Below, piece by piece: positions 1 to 5,632 of a DNA stretch of 7,631 nucleotides (position 1 is its first letter; the number at the start of each line of letters is the position of its first letter). Made by a program: the position numbers and the translations under genes. The notes under the pieces are model-generated. The model was given only the letters and a program-made list of their open reading frames with translations. It was not told the origin of the DNA and searched no databases. Source of the stretch: an uncultured Eubacteriales bacterium (lineage in GTDB: Bacteria; Bacillota; Clostridia; Oscillospirales; Oscillospiraceae); the NCBI GenBank assembly GCA_900553135.1, contig USCO01000107.1, positions 1 through 7,631 on the forward strand, written 5' to 3'.

Positions 1-153
1 TTCCGTTTTTGGCTGTTTCGTGAGAAGGAAGGAATGGAAAATCGAGCTGCAAAGGTTTTTCACGGGAGACCGGCAAGAGCGGCAGCCAGAATCTCGTTAA
101 ATTTTTAACCTTTAGCCGAACAAAACTTTACCACCTTTTCCCGTAAAATACTA
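1..153. other. Unassigned leader upstream of the mutY promoter
   Basis: No gene can be assigned here. Two plus-strand frames stay open from the window edge, one to a TAA at 106-108 and one to a TAA at 98-100, and one minus-strand frame is also open. None gives a recognisable protein, so any of them could be the tail of a gene outside the window or simply chance. The stretch becomes AT-rich after about 95, in contrast to the GC-rich genes. It holds a small inverted repeat at 96-109 (GTTAAA-TT-TTTAAC) of unknown meaning. Confidence 0.4.
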
Positions 154-181
154 TTCCCAATTTCATTATAAGTATTATAAT
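154..181 (+). promoter_or_regulatory. Probable sigma-A promoter of mutY operon
   Basis: A perfect -10 hexamer TATAAT lies at 176-181. A weak -35 candidate TTCCCA (4 of 6 matches to TTGACA) lies at 154-159, with 16-base spacing. The region is AT-rich, unlike the flanking coding DNA, and transcription would start roughly 40 bases before the mutY start codon. The -10 is certain as a sequence match; its use is inferred, since the poor -35 would need either an activator or tolerance of weak -35 elements. Confidence 0.55.
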
Positions 182-182
182 G
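164..182. promoter_or_regulatory. PerR-like inverted repeat over the mutY -10 box
   Basis: Positions 164-182 form a perfect 8-base inverted repeat with a 3-base spacer: CATTATAA-GTA-TTATAATG. Read as a 7-1-7 site at 166-180, TTATAAGTATTATAA agrees with the Bacillus PerR consensus TTATAATNATTATAA at 13 of 14 defined positions; only the G at 172 differs. It covers the -10 box, so a bound repressor would block RNA polymerase. PerR is the peroxide-sensing Fur-family repressor, and the next gene repairs oxidative DNA damage, which fits. A further TTATAA lies at 189-194. AT-rich promoter DNA can produce such matches by chance, so the assignment is tentative. Confidence 0.4.
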
Positions 183-216
183 GTTTACTTATAACCTATC
201 CCCATCCCCCAAGACG

Positions 217-223
217 AAGGAGG
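217..223 (+). promoter_or_regulatory. Ribosome binding site of mutY
   Basis: AAGGAGG is a near-perfect Shine-Dalgarno sequence, separated by 6 bases from the ATG at 230. It fixes the mutY start. Confidence 0.85.
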
Positions 224-229
224 CCCTCT

Positions 230-1276
230 ATGACCGAATTGGAACAGCTGCCCATCCCGCTGCTGCTGTGGTACCGGGACAACGCCCGGGACCTGCCCTG
301 GCGCAGGCAGCCCACCCCCTACCGGGTTTGGATCTCGGAAATTATGTTGCAGCAGACCCGGGTGGCTGCGGTATTGGACTACTACCGCCGCTTTTTACAG
401 GCGGCTCCCACGGTGGAGGACCTGGCCGCCCTCCCCGAGGACGCCCTGATGAAGCTGTGGCAGGGGCTGGGCTACTACAGCCGGGCCCGCAACCTGCAGA
501 AGGCCGCCCGCCAGATCTTGGAGGAGCGTGGGGGAGTATTCCCAAATACTTATGAGGAGATCCGGGCTCTTCCCGGGGTGGGCGACTACACCGCCGGGGC
601 CGTGGCCTCCATCGCCTTTGGCCTGCCCGTGCCCGCGGTGGACGGGAACGTACTGCGGGTGGTGACCCGCATCACCGGAGACGAGGGGGAGATCACCGCC
701 CCCGCGGTGAAAAAGCGCATCACCGCCGCCCTCGCCCAGGTCATCCCTCTGGACGCCCCGGGGGCCTTCAACCAGGCCCTCATGGAGCTGGGGGCCACGG
801 TGTGCCTGCCCAACGGCGCACCCCTGTGTGAGCGCTGCCCCGCCGCCCACCTGTGCCGGGCCTTTCAGGAGGGCACCACCCACCTGATTCCCAAAAAAGC
901 CCCGAAAAAACCCCGAAAGGTGGTGGAGCTGCGGGTGTATCTCCTCTTCTGCGGGGACAAGGTAGCCCTGCGCCGCCGGGGAAAGCGGGGGCTGCTGGCC
1001 GGGCTGTGGGAGTACCCCAACGAGGAGGCCCCCGCCTGGGACCTGGCCGCCCAGCTGGGGCTGGACCCAGAAAATCTTACCCAGGTGGGCCAGGGGAAGC
1101 ACATTTTTACCCACATTGAGTGGCACATGACCGCCTTCCAGGCCCAGCTGCCCCAGGACGCCCTGCCTGAGGACTGGGTGTGGGCCGACCGGGCCGACCT
1201 GGAGCGGGAGTACGCCCTGCCCAACGCCTTCCAGGCCTTCCGGGAGCCGGTGGCCCGGGTAGTGGGCCATTTTTAA
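230..1276 (+). CDS. mutY: A/G-specific adenine DNA glycosylase MutY
   Basis: MutY removes adenine mispaired with 8-oxoguanine, the base excision step that prevents G:C to T:A mutations after oxidative damage. The 348-residue protein has the usual family length. The N-terminal HhH-GPD domain shows the catalytic Glu37 in WISEIMLQQT, the GYYSRARNL segment near 81, the helix-hairpin-helix LPGVGDYTAG at 114-123, and the catalytic Asp138 in AVDGN. A [4Fe-4S] site follows with Cys192, Cys200, Cys203 and Cys209. The first spacing is seven residues, where E. coli has six. Residues from about 230 form the NUDIX-like domain that reads 8-oxoG, including HIFTHIEW at 291-298. The start is set by AAGGAGG six bases upstream. 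It is the first gene of a three-gene run, and the promoter carries a PerR-like box, so peroxide control is possible but unproven. Confidence 0.97.
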   Translation: MTELEQLPIPLLLWYRDNARDLPWRRQPTPYRVWISEIMLQQTRVAAVLDYYRRFLQAAPTVEDLAALPEDALMKLWQGLGYYSRARNLQKAARQILEERGGVFPNTYEEIRALPGVGDYTAGAVASIAFGLPVPAVDGNVLRVVTRITGDEGEITAPAVKKRITAALAQVIPLDAPGAFNQALMELGATVCLPNGAPLCERCPAAHLCRAFQEGTTHLIPKKAPKKPRKVVELRVYLLFCGDKVALRRRGKRGLLAGLWEYPNEEAPAWDLAAQLGLDPENLTQVGQGKHIFTHIEWHMTAFQAQLPQDALPEDWVWADRADLEREYALPNAFQAFREPVARVVGHF

Positions 1277-1297
1277 GGAAACAAGGGGGTTTTCTGG

Positions 1298-2176
1298 ATG
1301 ATCTGCAATCTCTGTCCCCGTCAATGCGGGGCCCTGCGGGATGAGAACCACGGGGAGGGGCTGTGCCGTATGCCCGCCGCCCCCGTGCTGGCCCGGGCCG
1401 CCCTCCACCACTGGGAGGAGCCCCCCATCTCGGGCACCCGTGGCTCGGGGACCATCTTCTTCTCGGGCTGCTCTCTGCGGTGCGTGTTCTGCCAGAACGA
1501 GGTCATCAGCCACCGGGACTTTGGAAAGCCGGTGACCCTGGAGCGGCTGGGGGACATCTGCCGGGAGCTGTACCGCCAGGGGGCCCACAACCTGAACTTT
1601 GTCAACCCCACCCACTACGCCCACGTGCTCATGGAGCTGCTCCGGGACAAGCCGGTGCCCCTGCCCGTGGTGTGGAACACCGGGGGCTACGAGCGGCTAG
1701 AGACCCTGCGCGCCCTGGAGGGGCTGGTGGATATCTACCTCCCCGACCTGAAATATCTCAATCCCGACACCGCCCGGCGCTACTCCGGGGCGGAGGACTA
1801 CCCCGAAATGGCCACAGCGGCCATCCGGGAGATGGTGCGCCAGACGGGGCCCTGCCAGTTTGACGAAAACGGCCTGCTCACCCGGGGGGTCATCATCCGC
1901 CACCTGATCCTCCCCGGCCAGGCCGCCGCCGCCAAGGACGTGATGGACTGGGTAGCCCGGGAGTTCCCCCGGGGCACCGTCCTCTTTTCCCTCATGAGCC
2001 AGTACACCCCCTGGGGCGACCTGACCCAGACCCCCGAGCTCAGCCGCCGTCTGCGCCGGGGAGAGATGGAGACCACGGCGGACTACATGCGGGCCCTGGA
2101 CCTGCCCGGCTTCTGCCAGGAGCGCACCAGCGCCCGGGAGGAGTATACCCCTCCCTTTGATCTGACGGGGGTGTAA
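1298..2176 (+). CDS. Radical SAM protein, PflX/COG1313-like (PflA homologue)
   Basis: This is a 292-residue radical SAM enzyme resembling pyruvate formate-lyase activating enzymes, closest in layout to the uncharacterised PflX (COG1313) group. Cys58, Cys62 and Cys65 (CSLRCVFC) form the CX3CX2C site for the [4Fe-4S] cluster that cleaves S-adenosylmethionine. A second cysteine set lies at the N-terminus (Cys3, Cys6, Cys10, Cys23; CNLCPRQC and GLCR), as in this group, and could bind another metal or cluster. Later landmarks are FVNPTHY at 101-107, WNTGGYE at 126-132, LPDLKY at 148-153, HLILPG at 202-207 and SLMSQYTP at 231-238. The start has AAGGGGG at 1283-1289, eight bases upstream. It follows mutY by 21 bases and precedes an acetyltransferase by 2. 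The substrate is unknown. No glycyl-radical enzyme is nearby, so I do not call it a PFL activase. Confidence 0.88.
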   Translation: MICNLCPRQCGALRDENHGEGLCRMPAAPVLARAALHHWEEPPISGTRGSGTIFFSGCSLRCVFCQNEVISHRDFGKPVTLERLGDICRELYRQGAHNLNFVNPTHYAHVLMELLRDKPVPLPVVWNTGGYERLETLRALEGLVDIYLPDLKYLNPDTARRYSGAEDYPEMATAAIREMVRQTGPCQFDENGLLTRGVIIRHLILPGQAAAAKDVMDWVAREFPRGTVLFSLMSQYTPWGDLTQTPELSRRLRRGEMETTADYMRALDLPGFCQERTSAREEYTPPFDLTGV

Positions 2177-2178
2177 GG

Positions 2179-2685
2179 ATGGAAGGACTTCTGATTCGGC
2201 CCATGGAACCCGGGGACTGGCCCTGGGTGGCGGACATCTACCGCCAGGGTCTGGAGAGCGGCAAGGCCACCTTTGCCACGGAGTGCCCCGACTACCCCCA
2301 GTGGGACGGGGCTCATCTGCCCCTGTGCCGCTTTGTGGCCGTGATAAACGGCCGGATGGTGGGCTGGACCGCCCTGAGCCCCACCTCCAGCCGCTGGGCC
2401 TACCGCGGGGTGGCCGAGGTGAGCGTCTATGTGGACAGTGCCGCCCAGGGCCGTGGCGTGGGCACCGCCCTGCTGGAAACGCTGTGCCGGGAGAGTGAGC
2501 AGGCGGGCATCTGGAGCCTGTACGCCGCCATTTTTTCCACCAACGCCGCCAGCATCGCCCTGCACCGCAAGTGCGGCTTCCGGGAGATCGGCTACCGGGA
2601 GATCGGCTACCGGGAGCGCATCGCCCAGGACCGCTTCGGGGTGTGGCAGAACACCACCCTCATGGAACGCCGGGCCAAAGATTAA
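2179..2685 (+). CDS. GNAT N-acetyltransferase, phosphinothricin acetyltransferase type
   Basis: This 168-residue protein is a GCN5-related acetyltransferase, transferring acetyl from acetyl-CoA to an amine. It opens with the typical LIRPMEPGDW, and motif A is VSVYVDSAAQGRGVGTALL at 81-99, with the pyrophosphate-binding loop QGRGVG at 90-95. Motif B is STNAASIALHRKCGF (120-134), and the end matches the PAT/Bar/MnaT pattern RERIAQDRFGVWQNTTLMERR. Relatives of this type act on phosphinothricin, methionine sulfone or similar amino acid analogues; the substrate here cannot be read from sequence. REIGY is repeated exactly at 135-139 and 140-144, five residues that look inserted relative to the usual GFREIGYRERI pattern. 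The gene starts 2 bases after the radical SAM stop, with a G-rich Shine-Dalgarno inside the preceding gene's end, so translation is probably coupled. Confidence 0.9.
   Translation: MEGLLIRPMEPGDWPWVADIYRQGLESGKATFATECPDYPQWDGAHLPLCRFVAVINGRMVGWTALSPTSSRWAYRGVAEVSVYVDSAAQGRGVGTALLETLCRESEQAGIWSLYAAIFSTNAASIALHRKCGFREIGYREIGYRERIAQDRFGVWQNTTLMERRAKD
2581..2616 (+). repeat. In-frame 15-bp tandem duplication inside the acetyltransferase gene
   Basis: The 15-mer CGGGAGATCGGCTAC occurs at 2581-2595 and again without change at 2596-2610, followed by a third partial copy CGGGAG (2611-2616). It encodes REIGY-REIGY-RE. The preceding codons for CGF (2572-2580) are themselves similar to those for IGY, so the protein reads CGFRE-IGYRE-IGYRE. 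The identical copies suggest a recent replication-slippage event. Confidence 0.9.
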
Positions 2686-2724
2686 AAAAAGTCCCCGAAC
2701 CAAACTTGGTCCGGGGACTTTTTT
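2685..2724. terminator. Bidirectional intrinsic terminator between converging operons
   Basis: The arms GTCCCCG (2691-2697) and CGGGGAC (2712-2718) pair. After an A/C mismatch (2698 and 2711), ACCA (2699-2702) pairs with TGGT (2707-2710), leaving the loop AACT. The stem is flanked by an A-run (2684-2690) and a T-run (2719-2724), which gives a U-tract for both directions. It lies directly after the acetyltransferase stop and 42 bases beyond the aroQ stop, so it can end both the mutY and the aro transcripts. Confidence 0.92.
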
Positions 2725-2766
2725 GCTTTTATATCCATGGCGGCGAGCCGCAAAGGGCAAGACGTG

Positions 2767-3195
2767 TTATGCCCGCTGGGCCAGGTGCTCCAGGGCCTTG
2801 CGGTAGCCCTCAAAGCCAAGGCCCATGAAAGTCTTTTCGCAGGCCATGCCCGGGTAGGAGATCTGCCGGAAGGGTTCCCGGGTGCTCACGTCGGACAGGT
2901 GGACCTCCACGGCGGGAAGGGCCACCGCCTTCAGGGCATCCAGAATGGCCACGCTGGTGTGGGTGTAGGCGGCGGGGTTGATGACGATGCCGTCCATCTT
3001 CCCGTAGGCCCACTGGATTTTCTCCACAATGGCCCCCTCGTAGTTGGACTGGAACAGCTCCACCTCCAGGCCCAGAGCCTGGGCGCTGTCCCGGATGTAC
3101 TGCTCCAGGGCGGCAAAATTCTGCTTTCCATAGATGTCCGGCTCCCGAATGCCCAGCATGTTGAGGTTGGGGCCGTTGATGACCAGAATCTTCAT
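2767..3195 (-). CDS. aroQ: 3-dehydroquinate dehydratase, type II
   Basis: AroQ dehydrates 3-dehydroquinate to 3-dehydroshikimate, the third step of the shikimate pathway; type II enzymes are small flavodoxin-like proteins that assemble as dodecamers. The 142-residue length is typical. Visible landmarks are NGPNLNMLG at 7-15, Arg17, the catalytic Tyr22 in REPDIYG, the substrate loop INPAAYTHTS at 72-81, His99 in EVHLSD and Arg106 in STREPFR. The usual SNHEG-like segment reads SNYEG at 50-54. The start has AGGAGG eight bases upstream, and its ATG overlaps the stop of the aroE-aroK gene in ATGA, implying translational coupling. It is the last gene of the aro operon, followed by the shared terminator. 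Confidence 0.96.
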   Translation of the reverse strand: MKILVINGPNLNMLGIREPDIYGKQNFAALEQYIRDSAQALGLEVELFQSNYEGAIVEKIQWAYGKMDGIVINPAAYTHTSVAILDALKAVALPAVEVHLSDVSTREPFRQISYPGMACEKTFMGLGFEGYRKALEHLAQRA

Positions 3196-4424
3196 AAACT
3201 CAGCCTCCTGATGATCTCCTCCGCCGTCTCCTCCACGCTGCCCGTGTTGTCCACGGCCAGGTGGGACATGGCCTCATACAGGGGAGCCCGGCGGCGGTAC
3301 AGCTCCTCCAGGGGGGTGGACTGGGAGATGGGCCGCCCGTGGGTGGGCAGCTTATCCAGGTCCCGCCGCAGCCAGATGACAGTGGAATTTTCCCACATGG
3401 GGTCCCGGTTCTCCTCCCGGGTGACGATGCCGCCCCCGGCGGAGATCACCAGGCCCGACTCCTTGGAGTAGCGGCGCAGGGCGTCGTGCTCCCGGCGGCG
3501 GAAGCCCTCCTCCCCCTCCCGGGCGAAAATCTCCGGAATGGTGCAGCCCGCCGCCTGTTCGATTTCTTTATCCAGGTCCACCAGGGTGCGGCCCAGACGC
3601 CGGGCCAGGCAGCGGCCCACGGTGCTCTTGCCGCAGCCGGGCATGCCGATGAGCAGCAGGTTGCCCGTCTGGGCGGCCATTTGGCGGGTAATTTCCTCCA
3701 CCCGCTGGTCCGGGATTTTTTCACCCAAAAACCGCTCCGCGGCCGCCTTGGCCTGGGCCACCAGCATACCAAGGCCGTTGGCCCACAGCATGCCCCGCCG
3801 CTGGCCGTCCAGCAAAAACTGGGTGCGGGCGGGGTTATAGATGAGGTCAAAGACCCCCTCACACTGGGGGAACAGCCCCAGATCCACCGGGGAGACCCCG
3901 GTGTTGGGGTACATGCCCACGGGGGTGGTGTTGACGATCATCTGGGCATCGGCGTGGCGGTGGAGATTTTGGTAGTTATTTTCCCCCGTGCGGGAGATGA
4001 CCACCACCTCCCCCGCTCCCAGGTCGGCCAGGACGGTACGCACCGTGAGGGAGGCCCCGCCGCTGCCCAGGACCAGGGCCTTTTTCCCCGCCACCTGGGC
4101 TCCGGCGGACTTCAGCAGGTACCAAAAGCCGTCGTAGTCGGTGTTGTCCCCGTAGAGGGTGCCGTCCTCCCGGCGCAGCAGGGTGTTCACGCTGCCGATG
4201 CGCTGGGCGGCGGGGGACAGCTCCGCGCAGAAGGGGATCACCGTCTTTTTATAGGGGATGGTGACGTTGAGGCCGGAAAAGTCCCCCCGGCGGAGAAATT
4301 CCTCCACATTCTCGGGCTCCACCTCGAAGAGGTCGTAGGAATAGTCCCCCAGCAGGCTGTGGATTTTGGGGGAAAAGCTGTGGCCCAACTTGCGGCCCAG
4401 AAGGCCGAATCGTTTCTCTCCCAT
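3192..4424 (-). CDS. aroE-aroK: Bifunctional shikimate dehydrogenase-shikimate kinase fusion
   Basis: One 410-residue protein carries two consecutive steps: NADPH reduction of 3-dehydroshikimate to shikimate, then ATP-dependent phosphorylation to shikimate-3-phosphate. The AroE part (about 1-250) shows the shikimate-binding SFSPKIH at 16-22, the catalytic Lys in NVTIPYK at 53-59, GSVNTL at 77-82, GDNTDYDGF at 92-100 with its Asp, the nucleotide loop LGSGGAS at 119-125, SRTGENNYQNL at 144-154 and NTTPVGMYP at 165-173. The AroK part (about 254-410) shows the Walker A GMPGCGKST at 260-268, VDLDKE at 282-287, FRRRE at 308-312 (shikimate-binding Arg), SAGGGIV at 328-334, HGRPI in the lid at 362-366 and RRAPLYE at 378-384. 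The ATG at 4424 lies 4 bases after the pheA stop with no good Shine-Dalgarno, so reinitiation after pheA is likely. No stop or frameshift separates the halves. Confidence 0.95.
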   Translation of the reverse strand: MGEKRFGLLGRKLGHSFSPKIHSLLGDYSYDLFEVEPENVEEFLRRGDFSGLNVTIPYKKTVIPFCAELSPAAQRIGSVNTLLRREDGTLYGDNTDYDGFWYLLKSAGAQVAGKKALVLGSGGASLTVRTVLADLGAGEVVVISRTGENNYQNLHRHADAQMIVNTTPVGMYPNTGVSPVDLGLFPQCEGVFDLIYNPARTQFLLDGQRRGMLWANGLGMLVAQAKAAAERFLGEKIPDQRVEEITRQMAAQTGNLLLIGMPGCGKSTVGRCLARRLGRTLVDLDKEIEQAAGCTIPEIFAREGEEGFRRREHDALRRYSKESGLVISAGGGIVTREENRDPMWENSTVIWLRRDLDKLPTHGRPISQSTPLEELYRRRAPLYEAMSHLAVDNTGSVEETAEEIIRRLSL

Positions 4425-4428
4425 GGCT

Positions 4429-5580
4429 TTAGCAGATGATCTCGTTGTAGGTGCCCAGGTAGCGCAGCTGCTCGCTCTCGCTCTCCAGGTCCCGGAAGAT
4501 GCGCTCCATCTCAGGGGCGTACACCGAACACTCCAGATCGAAGTAGAACATGAACTCAAACTCCCGGTCGGGGAGGGGACGGCTCTCCAGCTTGCGCAGG
4601 TTGATGCCCAGGGCATAGAACTTGGACAGGACGTTATAAAGAGAGCCCGGCTTGTGGGGCAGGGTCATCATGAGGGAGGTGCGGTCGGCCCCGGGGTAGA
4701 TCTCGGGATTTTTGGAGATGCAGATGAAGCGGGTGTAGTTGTTGTCCTGGTCCTGGACGTTGGTGTCCAGCAGGTTCAGGCCGTACTCCTCGGCGCAGAA
4801 GCGGGAGGACAGGGCGGCCACGTCGGTGCGGTCGGACTGGGCCACCATGCGGGCGGCCATGGCGGTGTTCTCCACCACGGTGACCTTCACGTCCTTCAGC
4901 CCGGCCAGGTAGTCGGCACACTGGCTGATGGCCTGCTGGTGGGAGTAGACCTCCTTGATGTCCTCCTTCTTCACCCCGTACTTGCCCAGCAGGTTGTGGC
5001 TCACCTTCAGCCGGGCGGAGCGGACGATGGAGAAGTTATGGCGGGGCATCAGGTCGTAGATGGCGTTCACCGAACCGGCGGTGCTGTTTTCAATGGGCAG
5101 CACACCGTACTGGCACATGCCGCTCTCCACCGCCTTGAACACGTGCTCAAAGGTATTGAAGTAGAGGATGGTGGGGGACTTGAAGATGCTGTCGCAGGCG
5201 ATCTGGGAGTAAGCCCCCTCGATGCCCTGGCAGGCCACGGTGGCCCGCTGGGGGAAGAGATCGGGGGTGTTGTCCAGGGCCTTGCGGATGGTGTCGTACA
5301 CCTGGGAGTGCACGCCGTTGCACTGGTTCTGATAGGACCGTCCGGCGGCCAGGATGGAGCGGTACACCGACTGGGTGTAGTCGGCCAGCTCCTCCCCCGC
5401 CTGCTCGGCTACCTTGCCCAGCAGGGCCCGCTCCCGGCCCGCGTCCAGGGTGGGCAGGCCGTGCTCCTTCTTATAGGCCGCCACCTGGCGGGACACCTCC
5501 ATGCGGCGGCGAAACAGCGCCACCATCTCTTTGTCGATGCTGTCGATGGACTGGCGCAGGGTGTTGAGATCTTCTGCCAT
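4429..5580 (-). CDS. pheA: P-protein: chorismate mutase-prephenate dehydratase with ACT domain
   Basis: This 383-residue bifunctional enzyme converts chorismate to prephenate and then to phenylpyruvate, committing carbon to phenylalanine. The AroQ-fold chorismate mutase (about 1-88) shows Arg9 in LRQSIDSID, the FRRR cluster at 23-26, Lys37/38, Asp46, Arg49-Glu50 and the late Gln84. The dehydratase domain (about 112-290) shows GIEGAYSQIA at 119-128, PIENSTAGSV at 162-171, SHQQAISQC at 213-221 (usually SHPQ), and the catalytic Thr-Arg-Phe in NYTRF at 281-285. The C-terminal ACT domain (about 300-383) has PHKPGSLYNVL at 308-318 and ESRP at 332-335, the region that binds phenylalanine for feedback inhibition in relatives. 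The ATG is preceded by GGAGGAG with 6-base spacing. It sits 52 bases after aroC and 4 before aroE-aroK. Confidence 0.96.
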   Translation of the reverse strand: MAEDLNTLRQSIDSIDKEMVALFRRRMEVSRQVAAYKKEHGLPTLDAGRERALLGKVAEQAGEELADYTQSVYRSILAAGRSYQNQCNGVHSQVYDTIRKALDNTPDLFPQRATVACQGIEGAYSQIACDSIFKSPTILYFNTFEHVFKAVESGMCQYGVLPIENSTAGSVNAIYDLMPRHNFSIVRSARLKVSHNLLGKYGVKKEDIKEVYSHQQAISQCADYLAGLKDVKVTVVENTAMAARMVAQSDRTDVAALSSRFCAEEYGLNLLDTNVQDQDNNYTRFICISKNPEIYPGADRTSLMMTLPHKPGSLYNVLSKFYALGINLRKLESRPLPDREFEFMFYFDLECSVYAPEMERIFRDLESESEQLRYLGTYNEIIC

Positions 5581-5632
5581 GGGTTACTCCTCCGTTTCTA
5601 AATCCCGTTTTCCAACTCAAGATGTGATGTTT
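5581..5632 (-). other. aroC-pheA intergenic gap
   Basis: This is the longest non-coding stretch inside the aro operon. It holds the pheA Shine-Dalgarno GGAGGAG (5587-5593, minus strand). I see no hairpin, T-box-like element, convincing promoter or leader peptide, so aroC and pheA probably share a transcript. Confidence 0.6.

Noticed and set aside
1..108. Short open plus-strand frames at the left edge as a gene tail
   Set aside because: Two overlapping frames are equally open and neither resembles a known protein, so no call can be supported.
395..1624. Long minus-strand open frame (409 codons) opposite mutY and the radical SAM gene
   Set aside because: It is antisense to two clear genes, crosses their boundary, and its translation is low-complexity Gly/Pro/Leu-rich, as expected from the opposite strand of GC-rich coding DNA.
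4425..4616. Upstream extension of aroE-aroK by 64 residues to an ATG at 4616
   Set aside because: It would lie wholly inside pheA in another frame, is Ser/Trp/Arg-rich with no family match, and the family N-terminus fits the ATG at 4424.
3261..5601. Two long plus-strand open frames opposite aroEK and pheA (392 and 411 codons)
   Set aside because: Both are Gly/Val/His-rich antisense shadows with no recognisable domain, lying over genes with intact catalytic motifs.
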